A stretch of DNA of 52,557 nucleotides, taken from positions 1 to 52,557 of the forward strand of contig NZ_AUKX01000038.1 of the NCBI RefSeq assembly GCF_000424985.1, in the 5' to 3' direction. The translations under genes and the position numbers were made by a program. The DNA comes from Arenibacter latericius DSM 15913 (lineage in GTDB: Bacteria; Bacteroidota; Bacteroidia; Flavobacteriales; Flavobacteriaceae). The notes beneath the pieces were generated by a model. It was not told where the DNA came from. It saw only the letters and a program-made list of their open reading frames with translations, and did not search any database. Of this stretch, positions 28,044 to 37,490 are shown one piece after another. Numbering within the stretch: the first letter of the stretch is position 1; each line of letters starts with the position of its first letter.

Positions 28044-29350
28044 AAAAGTTATATGCAGGAGCAGCCATAATCGACGTAACACCACAAAAACCAATGTTTT
28101 TACACGGTTACCCACATGTGGAGCGAACAAGTGAGGGTACTAATGATCCCTTATACGCCTCTGCTCTAATAATAGATAATGGAGAGAACCTAATTGGACT
28201 TTGTGCAGTAGACGTAATTTTTATAAGCAAGGAAATTACAAAAAGGGTTAGAGAGCTAGTTCAAAGGTCAATAAGTATAAATGGTGATAACCTTATGATA
28301 TGTGCTTCCCATACACATTCAGGCCCTTTAATTGTAGCTGATATTTATTATGACCCAATAGTGCCAGAGGTTGACTCTGAGTACATCACCTATTTGGTGA
28401 ATAAACTTGCGCAGGTTTTTATAGAAGCATATAATAGAATCAGACGATGTAAAATTGCTATCACGTCAGCCGATAGTACTGGTGTAGGAGGAAATCGACA
28501 TGATATTGATGGAGCTATAGACCCTGAAGTACCTATAATAGTTGTAAAAGATTATGAAACCGATAATATTTTCGCGTTATCAATTATTCATTGTATGCAT
28601 CCAACAATTTTGCATGAAGACTCAAAGCTGTATTCAGCAGACTTCCCAGGATATACAAGAGAGTTTATAAATAAAAAATTAGGGAAGGATGTGGTTTTGT
28701 TATACCAGACAGGACCTTCTGGTAATCAATCTCCGAGACATTTTATTAATTCAAATACTTTTGATGAGGCGAAACGACTTGGATTTATGTTAGGAAAACG
28801 AATTGCAGAAAGTGTTTCGCAACTTAGTGATTCGGAATTTAAGGACTGGCATTCGCAAAATATTCGGAAGTCCTTTTTAGACCTACCTAGAAAAAAATTT
28901 ATGCCTCTTGAGGATGCTGAAAAAAAGGTTGATTCTGTTAAGAACAAATTAGACTTAATGCGGCTTAATAATGAATCAGCAACAGAAATTAGAACAGTTG
29001 AATGTGATTGGTTTGGTGCAGAAGAAAATTTAAAACTTACTAAACTATTAGTTAATGGAGAACTTGAAAAAGCGTATAAAACCATTTTGCCAATAGAAAT
29101 TAATTGTATTACACTAGGTGGAGTTCACTTTGTTTTTCTTCCGGGAGAGTTATTTGTGGAATACTCTTTAAAAATAAAGGAGAAATTATCAGAGAAGGTC
29201 TTTGTGTGCAGTTTATCTAATGGTGTCTTAGGAGGTTATATTGTTTCAGAAGAAGCAGAAAAGGAAGGTGGATATGAAGCATGCAATAGTGTTTTTTCTG
29301 CTGAGGGAGGGGAGTTAATTGTTGAATTAGTTCATGAAATGTTGAGTTAA
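28040..29350 (+). CDS. neutral ceramidase-like (NEUT/ALK N-terminal domain) hydrolase
   Basis: The protein matches the N-terminal domain of neutral/alkaline ceramidases: GAAIIDVTPQ at the start, zinc motif ICASHTHSGP with His91, SIIHCMHP with His184/His187, and QTGPSGNQSPR with Ser231 near the place of the ceramidase nucleophile. Unlike secreted ceramidases it has no signal peptide and lacks the C-terminal domain (436 residues), so it is cytoplasmic. An amidase acting on an N-acyl sugar or related compound fits better than sphingolipid hydrolysis, because it sits inside a sugar operon with a four-base overlap. The specific substrate is not known. Confidence 0.75.
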   Translation: MKKLYAGAAIIDVTPQKPMFLHGYPHVERTSEGTNDPLYASALIIDNGENLIGLCAVDVIFISKEITKRVRELVQRSISINGDNLMICASHTHSGPLIVADIYYDPIVPEVDSEYITYLVNKLAQVFIEAYNRIRRCKIAITSADSTGVGGNRHDIDGAIDPEVPIIVVKDYETDNIFALSIIHCMHPTILHEDSKLYSADFPGYTREFINKKLGKDVVLLYQTGPSGNQSPRHFINSNTFDEAKRLGFMLGKRIAESVSQLSDSEFKDWHSQNIRKSFLDLPRKKFMPLEDAEKKVDSVKNKLDLMRLNNESATEIRTVECDWFGAEENLKLTKLLVNGELEKAYKTILPIEINCITLGGVHFVFLPGELFVEYSLKIKEKLSEKVFVCSLSNGVLGGYIVSEEAEKEGGYEACNSVFSAEGGELIVELVHEMLS

Positions 29351-29380
29351 ACCTATTGAATAATAATTACTTTAAGTGCT

Positions 29381-30850
29381 ATGATAATAACCACATTAGA
29401 TTGGATAATAATAATTGGATATGCTGTTGGAATGTTACTATTGGGTTTTTATTTCTCAAGTAAAAATAAGAGTTCGGATGATTATATGCTTGGTGGAAGA
29501 AATATGTCTCCTTGGAAGGTAGGCCTTTCACTTTTTGCTACAATGTTTAGTGCCGTATCTTACTTATCAATGCCGGGAGAAATGATTAAATATGGACCAA
29601 TGATTTGGTCATCCTTATTTGCCTTACCTTTTATATATTTCATAGTGGCTTATTATTTTATTCCTTATATAATGAAGCTCAAAATATCAAGCGCCTATGA
29701 ATTATTAGAAACAAAGTTAGATATTCGAAGCAGAATAATCGCAGCCGTTTATTTCTTAACAATGCGTATCGTTTGGATGGCGGTTATTATTTATATGGTT
29801 TCTGAAAAGGTAATTATTCCAATTATGGGTTGGCCAGAGGAGACCGCTTTATTTGTAAGTATTATTATGGGGGTGGTAACTGTAATTTATACTTCTTACG
29901 GTGGTTTAAAAAGTGTTGTTTTCGGAGATGTTGTGCAAACATTTATTTTATTTGGAGGATCAATTGTTGCTATCGTTCTAATTGTGAGTGATCTTGGGGG
30001 TGTTTCGAATATCATACCAAAAGAATGGCCAGACCAATGGGCTGAATTAAAATTTTTTGATGCGCAGGCACGTTTAAGTTTTTTACCTGTTGTCTTAACA
30101 ACTTTTGGATGGTATGTCTGTACGGCAGGTTCAGACCAAATGGCCATTCAACGATATCTGGCGACTAAGAATGTTAAAACAGCTAGGAGAATGTATTTAC
30201 ATTCTATTTTGGCCAATGCGCTTGTGACTTTGCTATTAGCTGTTCTAGGAATTGCATTATTTGCATATTTCAAGATGAACCCTGATTTGCTTTCAAATGG
30301 AAATTCTATTGTCGATGATGCAGATTTACTATTTCCAAAATTTATCGTAATAGGATTGCCATCTGGATTTTCAGGTCTTGTTTTAGCAGGACTACTTGCA
30401 GCTTCTATGTCAAGTTTATCTTCTGGTATTAATTCCTCAGCCATGTCCATTATCAATGATTTCATTTTAAGGTTTAGTAAGAAAGTTATAGTAGAAAGGA
30501 ATCAGGTAAAGATGGCGAAATATATATCTTTCGGAATTGGCTTTATAATTGTTTTATTGAGTTTGGTTGTAGGTAACATTAAAGGGAATTTGTTGGAAAT
30601 TACATACAAGACAATCAATCTATTGGTAGCCCCATTATTTGTACCCTTTTTTATGGCCATGTTTGTTAAAAGACCAAATCCTACAGCTACTTTTATTGGA
30701 ACATTATTAAGTGGCTTAGCTGCAGTTTTAATTAGTTTTTCACAGGAACTTTATGGAGAAACAATTTCCTTTCTTTGGATAATTCCAGGTTCATTTATAG
30801 TAGGGATAGTAAGTAGTTTTATTTTGAGCTTATGGGGGAGAAATAAATAA
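29381..30850 (+). CDS. SSS-family sodium:solute symporter
   Basis: Inner-membrane transporter of 489 residues with about 13 hydrophobic segments, starting LDWIIIIGYAVGMLLLGFYF and containing the SSS blocks SSDDYMLGGRNMSPW, FSAVSYLSMPGEMIKYG, YTSYGGLKSVVFGDVVQTF and ASMSSLSSGINSSA. Relatives move sugars, sialic acid (NanT/SiaT type), inositol and sugar acids with Na+. As the last gene of the compact operon it probably brings the liberated monomer into the cytoplasm. Confidence 0.92.
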   Translation: MIITTLDWIIIIGYAVGMLLLGFYFSSKNKSSDDYMLGGRNMSPWKVGLSLFATMFSAVSYLSMPGEMIKYGPMIWSSLFALPFIYFIVAYYFIPYIMKLKISSAYELLETKLDIRSRIIAAVYFLTMRIVWMAVIIYMVSEKVIIPIMGWPEETALFVSIIMGVVTVIYTSYGGLKSVVFGDVVQTFILFGGSIVAIVLIVSDLGGVSNIIPKEWPDQWAELKFFDAQARLSFLPVVLTTFGWYVCTAGSDQMAIQRYLATKNVKTARRMYLHSILANALVTLLLAVLGIALFAYFKMNPDLLSNGNSIVDDADLLFPKFIVIGLPSGFSGLVLAGLLAASMSSLSSGINSSAMSIINDFILRFSKKVIVERNQVKMAKYISFGIGFIIVLLSLVVGNIKGNLLEITYKTINLLVAPLFVPFFMAMFVKRPNPTATFIGTLLSGLAAVLISFSQELYGETISFLWIIPGSFIVGIVSSFILSLWGRNK

Positions 30851-30957
30851 AACATGAAGACTTTCAGCTCGAGATTTCTTCTTAATTATTCTTTGTAATA
30901 AACATGTAGAGCGTCAATATTTAAATAACCATAACCAACAATTTAAAATTAAACATT

Positions 30958-32010
30958 ATGAAACCAAAAAGTCTTTTTTTCTTGTTTTTTTATCCCTGGC
31001 TTAGTTTTGCTCAAACGAACAGTAGTAATAATTTGGATTCAATCCAGGTAACTAAAATTTATGATACAAAGGAGTACAGTGCTTTTACAGATCTTCTAAG
31101 ATTCAACAATGCTTTTTATTGCTCTTTTAGGGTCGGAGCTAAACATGCAGGTTACGAAGACTATGGAAAGGTAAGAATTATTAAATCTTTGGACGGTAAT
31201 AACTGGGAAAGCATTGCAGAATTAAACATAAAGAACCTGGATTTGCGTGACCCCAAACTTTCGGTTACTCCAGACGGACGGATTATGGTAATAATGGCAG
31301 GAGCCCGTTTTAATTCGGATAATTTAGTAAATGATTTGTATCCAATGGTATCCTTTTCCAATCAGAGAGGTGAGGACTTTGAGGATCCAACAAAAGTAGT
31401 CTTAGATCCAAATATTAATCCATCGAAGGATTGGTTATGGAGAGTAACCTGGAATAACAATGTTGGTTATGGCATAAATTATCAATTAAAAGAAAATAGC
31501 AGAGATTGGTCAAAACTTGATAAGGACGCGTGGCTATTATATTTACTTAAATCTAATGACGGAAAATCTTTTGAGAGCGTCTCGCAATTAGATATTGACC
31601 ATTTACCCAATGAATCTACCATTCGCTTTGATAAGAATGGAACCATGTATGTGTTAGTCCGTCGTGAATCAGCAGGCAAGTTAGGGGTTTTAGCAAAAAG
31701 CAGCTATCCATATACCAACTGGAGTTATACCAATTTGGATTTTAGGTTAGGTGGACCAAACTTTTTGTTTTTGAATGATAATAATTTAGTAATCGGAACA
31801 AGAAATTATATCAAAAAAGCATCTACATCCCTTTTGGTAACAAATTTGGATGGAAAGGTTTTAAAAAAAATTGAGTTGCCGAGTGGAGGTGACACTAGTT
31901 ATCCTGGAATGTTAGTTCATGATGAAAAATTATGGGTATCCTATTATTCCAATCACGAAGGAAACTCTAGTATTTACTTGGCTCAAGTTCCACTAAACAA
32001 ATTAAAATAA
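30958..32010 (+). CDS. secreted sialidase-fold protein, paralogue of the 11013 product
   Basis: Signal peptide MKPKSLFFLFFYPWLSFA|QT. The propeller repeats correspond block by block to the protein at 11013: SAFTDLLRFNNAFYCSFR, RIIKSLDGNNWES, LRDPKLSVTPDG, ESTIRFDKNGTMYVLVR, GGPNFLFLNDNN and GDTSYPGMLVHDEKLWVSYY. It probably shares the same fold and chemistry. Whether it is a catalytically distinct enzyme or a back-up copy is unclear. It follows the symporter after 107 bases and precedes an SDR by 18 bases. Confidence 0.7.
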   Translation: MKPKSLFFLFFYPWLSFAQTNSSNNLDSIQVTKIYDTKEYSAFTDLLRFNNAFYCSFRVGAKHAGYEDYGKVRIIKSLDGNNWESIAELNIKNLDLRDPKLSVTPDGRIMVIMAGARFNSDNLVNDLYPMVSFSNQRGEDFEDPTKVVLDPNINPSKDWLWRVTWNNNVGYGINYQLKENSRDWSKLDKDAWLLYLLKSNDGKSFESVSQLDIDHLPNESTIRFDKNGTMYVLVRRESAGKLGVLAKSSYPYTNWSYTNLDFRLGGPNFLFLNDNNLVIGTRNYIKKASTSLLVTNLDGKVLKKIELPSGGDTSYPGMLVHDEKLWVSYYSNHEGNSSIYLAQVPLNKLK

Positions 32011-32028
32011 TTCCAAATTGATTATATA

Positions 32029-32805
32029 ATGGGACTACTTAACTTAAGTGGAAAGAGTATATGGGTCATTGGAGGAGCTGGCTTTCTTGGACAATCAACT
32101 GTAAGAATGCTTTTAGAATCAGGTGCAAATGTTTTATGTGCCGATCTAGGAAATAAGGCTGTCGAATTTGGATCTTCAATAGAAGCTATTGATCAATTCA
32201 AGCCAGTTTCATTAGATGTAAGGGATGAAAAGGAAATAGATTTATTTATTGTCGAAAATATTCAAAAATATGGCATTCCAGATGGCTTGGTAATTTTAAC
32301 TTTTGGTTCTTCTGGGAAAACTTTGGAAGAAATTTCAGGTGAAGAATTTGATATTGTAAATCATATAGGTCTAACATCTACATTTTTACTAGCCAGAGGT
32401 ATCGGGAAAGAGATGGAAAAGCCAGGAAAAGGAAGTGTTGTTCTTTTTTCAAGCATGTATGGAATGGTATCTCCCAATCCTAGTAATTATAAAAAGCCTA
32501 TGGTGGTTAATCCGATAGAATATGGAGTTGGAAAAGCTGGTATTGTTCAAATGACCCGATATCTTGCAGTGTTCTATGCAAAAAATGGAATTCGTTTCAA
32601 CTGTATTTCTCCTGGACCATTTCCGAATCCTTCCGTTCAAAAAGAATTTCCTGATTTTATTGAAAAATTAAAACTAAATGTACCCATGGGAAGAATTGGA
32701 CAACCAAAAGAGGTTGCAGGTGCAGTAACATTTCTATTATCAGATTTAGCTTCTTTTATTACCGGACAAAACCTAGTAGTCGATGGAGGTTGGGTATGTT
32801 GGTAA
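32029..32805 (+). CDS. SDR-family oxidoreductase
   Basis: Cytoplasmic NAD(P)-dependent dehydrogenase of 258 residues. The glycine motif is unusual (GGAGFLG, 15-21) instead of TGxxxGIG, while the catalytic Ser142, Tyr165 and Lys169 are present ([18 protein letters not shown]). [10 protein letters not shown] and a C-terminal VDGGW are typical of classical SDRs. The Tyr-loop [10 protein letters not shown] resembles PtmA-type SDRs known from legionaminic acid loci, as I recall them. It likely oxidises a hydroxyl of the sugar or sugar acid. A second, related SDR is at 37491. Confidence 0.82.
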   Translation: MGLLNLSGKSIWVIGGAGFLGQSTVRMLLESGANVLCADLGNKAVEFGSSIEAIDQFKPVSLDVRDEKEIDLFIVENIQKYGIPDGLVILTFGSSGKTLEEISGEEFDIVNHIGLTSTFLLARGIGKEMEKPGKGSVVLFSSMYGMVSPNPSNYKKPMVVNPIEYGVGKAGIVQMTRYLAVFYAKNGIRFNCISPGPFPNPSVQKEFPDFIEKLKLNVPMGRIGQPKEVAGAVTFLLSDLASFITGQNLVVDGGWVCW

Positions 32806-33187
32806 AACGGAAGATGTAGAGTTGTTTGGATACTTTACATAAGAATGGAAATCGTCATAGATATGTTTCTTATTATTATTTAAATTAATGATGTGAGAAC
32901 CCACAATCTGAAAATTTAATATAAACTGTTATTAAATAAGGTAAGTAAGAGTCTAGTATAAAGTATTTCACTTTAACCGTGTTAACTATATGTCTTAACG
33001 AAAGTCACGTAAGGGCTCCTCTTTATGTATAGAGGAAGGCAAATTTTAGCCTAATGCTAATTTGAAATTAATTCAGATATTGAAAGTGAGTAAAATAACG
33101 CCAGTATGATTTCCTTTTATAATAAGATGATTAGTGAAGCATGCTTTGGAGAATTTAGAAATATAATTTATAAATACAATATTATCA
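32806..33187. other. intergenic gap inside the island
   Basis: No gene is seen. A TCCTCT/AGAGGA hairpin at 33017-33037 is not followed by a T run. A new promoter for the 33188 gene is probably within this gap. Confidence 0.35.
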
Positions 33188-34144
33188 ATGAAAACAAGAG
33201 AACTAGGTAAAACTGGTATTATGGTATCAGAAGTCGCTTTTGGAGGTGTTGAAATAGGGATGCCATATGGGATTGGAATTAAAAGTCAAGCCGATATGCT
33301 TTCTCATGAAGAAGCAATTCACCTATTGCATGAAGCCATAGATAGAGGGATTAATTTTTTTGATACAGCCCGTATGTATGGTGCTAGTGAAGAGATTATG
33401 GGACAGGCTTTTCGATCAAAAAGAAATGAAGTGGTGATTAGTTCCAAATGCTGTAAACTACGCGATAAATCAGGAATTCTACCTTCATCACATGAACTAA
33501 AAAGAATAATTGAAAAGTCATTAGAGGAGAGCCTTATGGCCTTGCAAACCAATTATATTGATGTGTTTATGTTGCATCAGGCTGATCTTGAAATTTTAGA
33601 TAATGATGAGATTGCTCAAACCTTTCTAAAGTTAAAAGAAGAAGGAGTGATCCGCGCCACTGGAGTTTCTACTTATTCTGTTGAAGAGACAAAAAAATCA
33701 ATTGAAAGTGGTAATTGGGATGTTGTACAATTGCCATATAACTTAATGGATCAATCACAAGAAGTTAACTTTTCATTGGCAGAAAAGAATAAAGTTGGGA
33801 TTATGGTCCGGTCCGTTCTATTTAAAGGAATTTTGAGCAACAAAGGAAGGTCACTGCATTCAAAGTTAAAAGATGTTGAAAAACACATTCAATCATATAA
33901 AGAACTTTGGAGTCAGCTTGGTTGTGATCTGGCCGCATTAGCTTTGAAATTCGCATTGTCATCTGAGCAAATATCCTCAGTACTTGTGGGCATGGATCGA
34001 TTAGAATATTTAGAAAATTCTTTAAGTGTAGCAAATGGCAAGTACTTAAATAAAGCTCAATTGAAAAGAGCGAAAGAACTTCAATATTCTAATATTGAGT
34101 TTTTGGATCTGGTTAAGTGGGAAAGAAAAGGGTGGTTAACATAA
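33188..34144 (+). CDS. aldo/keto reductase
   Basis: NADPH-dependent oxidoreductase of 318 residues. The catalytic tetrad is visible: Asp59 and Tyr64 (FFDTARMYG), Lys87 (VISSK) and His130 (FMLHQAD). The start MKTRELGKTGIMVSEVAFGG is standard. The family reduces sugar aldehydes and ketones, or works as L-fucose/galactose-type dehydrogenases; several catabolic clusters use such a member for the first oxidation. The product here would feed one of the amidohydrolase lactonase candidates. Substrate not determined. Confidence 0.88.
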   Translation: MKTRELGKTGIMVSEVAFGGVEIGMPYGIGIKSQADMLSHEEAIHLLHEAIDRGINFFDTARMYGASEEIMGQAFRSKRNEVVISSKCCKLRDKSGILPSSHELKRIIEKSLEESLMALQTNYIDVFMLHQADLEILDNDEIAQTFLKLKEEGVIRATGVSTYSVEETKKSIESGNWDVVQLPYNLMDQSQEVNFSLAEKNKVGIMVRSVLFKGILSNKGRSLHSKLKDVEKHIQSYKELWSQLGCDLAALALKFALSSEQISSVLVGMDRLEYLENSLSVANGKYLNKAQLKRAKELQYSNIEFLDLVKWERKGWLT

Positions 34145-34210
34145 CTATTACTTTGATAAAAATTCAAAGAGAATGTAGTGTAGTAACAATTAATTAAAAA
34201 TGTAATTATT

Positions 34211-35467
34211 ATGAGACGTAAATTAATGAAATTTAGTTTGTTAGGATTTATCTTGATGCTTTCCGTGCAATGTGTAGATAGGAATTCTAGCAAAACCAAC
34301 TCAGAAGCAAAGTCAGAAAGCGCATTAATGGCATTAAATGAAAATGCTCAATTTTTAGGAGATAGTACAGTAGGTTTACGTAAAATTAAGGACATTGTCA
34401 TTTATTCAGATTCTTTATTTTACTCAACATTTCCATCTGTAATAACTCGACCTGACGGAGAGGTATTAGTGTCATTTAGGCGTGCACCTGATCGTAAAAT
34501 ATTTGGAGAATCTGGATCGAACCATGTTGATCCAAATAGTTATTTGGTAATGGTTAGATCAAATGATAATGGGGAAACATGGACAAAGACCCCTGAATTA
34601 ATTTACTCTCACCCTTTTGGAGGTTCTCAAGATCCATGTCTGTTGCAATTGCAAGACGGAACAATTCTTTGTGCAAGTTATGGTTGGGCTTTTCTTAGAC
34701 CGGAAGGTATGGCTAATTTAAAAGAGCCTTCTTTCGTTAGTTCGGATGCTACTTTTTTAGGGGGCTACCTGGTTCGTTCCTCTGACGGTGGAAATACATG
34801 GGGGGATGTTATTTACCCACCACATATAGAGCCAGAAGTTCTTAATAATGCATTTGGTAATCCGGTGCCGGCATATAATAGAGGAGCATTATATGAGGCA
34901 AAGGATGGTAGAATTTTATGGATAGTTGCTGCTCATGATACTCCCACTAAAACCTCAAATCATCTTATTGTCTCTAAAGATAAAGGATTAACTTGGGATT
35001 ACGTTTCTCCTGTAGCGGTTGACAGCAGTGTTTCTTTTAATGAAGCCTCAATCATTGAAACTCCTAAAGGCGATCTTGTAGGATTTTTAAGAACAGCGGG
35101 CTTTGGAGATCAAGCAGTTATTTCTCGTTCAACAGATGGTGGAAAAACGTTTAAATGGGAATCCATGGGTTTTCAGGGTCATCCATTAAATGCATTGAGG
35201 CTAAAGGATAATAGAGTCCTATTAACTTACGGATATCGTCATAAACCATATGGGATTCGAGCCCGTATATTAAATCCAGAATGTACAGATTTTGCCACAG
35301 CTCCAGAGTTCGTACTTCGAGAAGATGGTGGTACAACAGATATCGGTTATTCATGGCCAACCCAATTAGATGACGGTCGTATTTTAGTCGTTTATTATTT
35401 TAATCAAGATAATGGCACTCGTCATATTGCAGGGACTATTTTAGATATACAGAACAAAATAAAGTAG
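34211..35467 (+). CDS. exo-sialidase family lipoprotein with four Asp-boxes
   Basis: The signal ends in lipobox LSVQC (Cys21), so this is a surface or periplasmic lipoprotein. Four Asp-boxes are clear: SNDNGETW (117), SSDGGNTW (190), SKDKGLTW (255) and STDGGKTF (306). Sialidase-like active-site candidates are Arg80 (ITRPDG), Asp141 (SQDPC), Glu278 (FNEASII) and Tyr380 (IGYSWP). It is the most canonical sialidase-fold protein of the four in the window. The family includes enzymes for sugars other than sialic acid, and no sialate lyase gene is present, so the substrate is left open. Six bases separate it from a second lipoprotein gene. Confidence 0.78.
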   Translation: MRRKLMKFSLLGFILMLSVQCVDRNSSKTNSEAKSESALMALNENAQFLGDSTVGLRKIKDIVIYSDSLFYSTFPSVITRPDGEVLVSFRRAPDRKIFGESGSNHVDPNSYLVMVRSNDNGETWTKTPELIYSHPFGGSQDPCLLQLQDGTILCASYGWAFLRPEGMANLKEPSFVSSDATFLGGYLVRSSDGGNTWGDVIYPPHIEPEVLNNAFGNPVPAYNRGALYEAKDGRILWIVAAHDTPTKTSNHLIVSKDKGLTWDYVSPVAVDSSVSFNEASIIETPKGDLVGFLRTAGFGDQAVISRSTDGGKTFKWESMGFQGHPLNALRLKDNRVLLTYGYRHKPYGIRARILNPECTDFATAPEFVLREDGGTTDIGYSWPTQLDDGRILVVYYFNQDNGTRHIAGTILDIQNKIK

Positions 35468-35473
35468 GTACTT

Positions 35474-36430
35474 ATGAGGTGTGTCAACATTACTAAGTAC
35501 ATAGCACTACTATTAGGGGGTATACTTTTTTTATGTTGTGGAGAATATAAAAAACATACTGTTTCGGAATCTATAAGGGAAGAAGCTAAAATAAAGCTGC
35601 AATATGCTTTAGAAAATTCCTCAAAGTGGGAAAAGGTTCATGCTGCGGAGTACATTCTAAATCTTGATTATTCTAATAACGTGTATGATCTTTTTCTTGA
35701 GGAAGAGAAGCAAAATAGGAATGAACCTTATTATCGTATAGGGGTGTGGCGTGTATTAAATCAGGCAGCGATATCTTTGGAAGAAAAAACCCAATGGTTA
35801 GATTCAATTTCAAGAGTGTATAAAGGATATTCTTCTTTAGATAGAATTCACGCTGCTGAATCTTTGGCCAAATTGAGGGTATCTCCATATACTATTTCTA
35901 CTGACATTACAGATTCAATTCTGGGTGGTGATCACAATCCAATGTGGGCTTATACATATTGGGGTACAGCCTACACTTCAGAAAAAGATATGGATTTAGT
36001 GATAAATAATTTACTTGAAATAATCCTACAATCAAAGGAAACAGTTTTAATCAAGAAAATAGCTTTATATGCATTACTTAAAATGAAAAATTTAAGTGTT
36101 GACAATTGGGATTTATTGATTTCTAAAACACTGAACGAACCTAAGAGTTCACCATTATATACAAGTTTGCTAACCTGTACACTGGCAAATACACCAAAAG
36201 ATTCTTTGATGTCCTCTCGTGTAATTAAATGTAGGGAAAAGTTGAGAAGACAAATAGACTCATTAGATAACGATGAGATTTATTCATTATTGGCTGTATA
36301 TGAAGATATTGCAACTGAGGAGGATTTGTCTTTTCTAATTGCGAAAATGAATAAGGGAAATGATTTAGGCAATACGGAAAATGTAATGGCAGCTGCCAAC
36401 GCAATATTAAAAATTGACAAGAAAAGATGA
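35474..36430 (+). CDS. helical-repeat lipoprotein of unknown function
   Basis: The N-terminus MRCVNITKYIALLLGGILFLCC contains a lipobox with Cys21/Cys22, so it is probably anchored to a membrane. The rest is alpha-helical with HEAT-like repeats in which short helices recur (KVHAAEYIL, DRIHAAESLAKL, IKKIALYALLKM, NVMAAANAIL). No catalytic motif is visible. The six-base gap indicates co-translation with the sialidase lipoprotein, so it may be its partner or scaffold. I do not recognise a named family. Confidence 0.7.
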   Translation: MRCVNITKYIALLLGGILFLCCGEYKKHTVSESIREEAKIKLQYALENSSKWEKVHAAEYILNLDYSNNVYDLFLEEEKQNRNEPYYRIGVWRVLNQAAISLEEKTQWLDSISRVYKGYSSLDRIHAAESLAKLRVSPYTISTDITDSILGGDHNPMWAYTYWGTAYTSEKDMDLVINNLLEIILQSKETVLIKKIALYALLKMKNLSVDNWDLLISKTLNEPKSSPLYTSLLTCTLANTPKDSLMSSRVIKCREKLRRQIDSLDNDEIYSLLAVYEDIATEEDLSFLIAKMNKGNDLGNTENVMAAANAILKIDKKR

Positions 36431-36455
36431 AAGATTTTGACTAAAGTTTAAAGTT

Positions 36456-37376
36456 ATGATAAAATTAGGAATAATTGGGATGAGTGAAGGAAATGCTCAC
36501 CCTTACTCTTGGTCAGCCATAATTAATGGCCACTTCAATGCAGAGGAAATTGATAGAGTGGGTTATCCAGCTGTTTCCAACTATTTAAAGGCTAACGATG
36601 ATACTTTGGGGATCATTGGTGCAAGGGTTACCTGTATTTGGACGCAAGATATAAAGGTTTCAGAAAGTATTGCTAAAACTGCAAAAATTGAGACCATAGC
36701 AATTAGTTTGGAAGAAATGGTAAGATTGGTGGATGCTGTAATATTGGCACGAGACGATGCAGAACACCATGTTGATATGGCAAAACCTTTTATTGATGCT
36801 GGGATTCCAATTTTTATCGATAAACCACTCGCAATAACAAGAGAAGATTTGAAATATTTTTCAGACCAAGTTGCTATGGGTAAGTTTATAATGTCTTGCT
36901 CATCTATGCGATATGCTAACGAATGCAGAATTGTTAAACAGGAAATATCTGCATTAGGAAAGTTGGAGTTAGTTACAGCAGTAGGCAAAAAGGATTGGAA
37001 TAAATATGGTGTACATCTACTTGAAGGTCTATTTTCATTGTTGAATGATCCGAAGCCAGTTTCTGTAAAACATGTAGGAAAATCTGGAAAAGATATTGTC
37101 TATATTGAATTTCAAGGTGGACTTTTGGCAACTGTTCACCTTTTTATGGACATATCCCCAACCTTTCAAGTCTCCTTATTTGGACAAAAGGAATGGAGGA
37201 TAGTGGATATTAAAAATTCGTATTCTATGTTCCGGGACAATATGATAGAATTTGTCCGGTCTGTAGAGCAGGGTAAGCCTAGGCTCCTTTTCGTAAAAAC
37301 AGATATGATTATTAAAACGCTGATTGGTGCTGTTGAAAGCTTAGAAAAAGGAGGCGAAACAATTTATTTAACATGA
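36456..37376 (+). CDS. Gfo/Idh/MocA-family oxidoreductase
   Basis: NAD(P)-dependent dehydrogenase of 306 residues. The Rossmann start is LGIIGMSEGNAHPYSW, with an extended loop instead of a plain GxGxxA. The family EKP motif reads DKP (122-124) with Lys123, and His187 in KYGVHLLEG is the catalytic histidine candidate. The family oxidises sugars, inositols, amino-sugar nucleotides and sugar acids. It starts 25 bases after the preceding lipoprotein gene. The substrate is unknown. Confidence 0.82.
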   Translation: MIKLGIIGMSEGNAHPYSWSAIINGHFNAEEIDRVGYPAVSNYLKANDDTLGIIGARVTCIWTQDIKVSESIAKTAKIETIAISLEEMVRLVDAVILARDDAEHHVDMAKPFIDAGIPIFIDKPLAITREDLKYFSDQVAMGKFIMSCSSMRYANECRIVKQEISALGKLELVTAVGKKDWNKYGVHLLEGLFSLLNDPKPVSVKHVGKSGKDIVYIEFQGGLLATVHLFMDISPTFQVSLFGQKEWRIVDIKNSYSMFRDNMIEFVRSVEQGKPRLLFVKTDMIIKTLIGAVESLEKGGETIYLT

Positions 37377-37490
37377 TAGGCTTTCTTTTATAGAATTAAA
37401 TGAAGAGAGTATAGAAATACTTTATTCAAAGATGGATAATTACTATAGTAAGGCAATATGTTACTATTAGAAACAAATAATTCTAAATAG

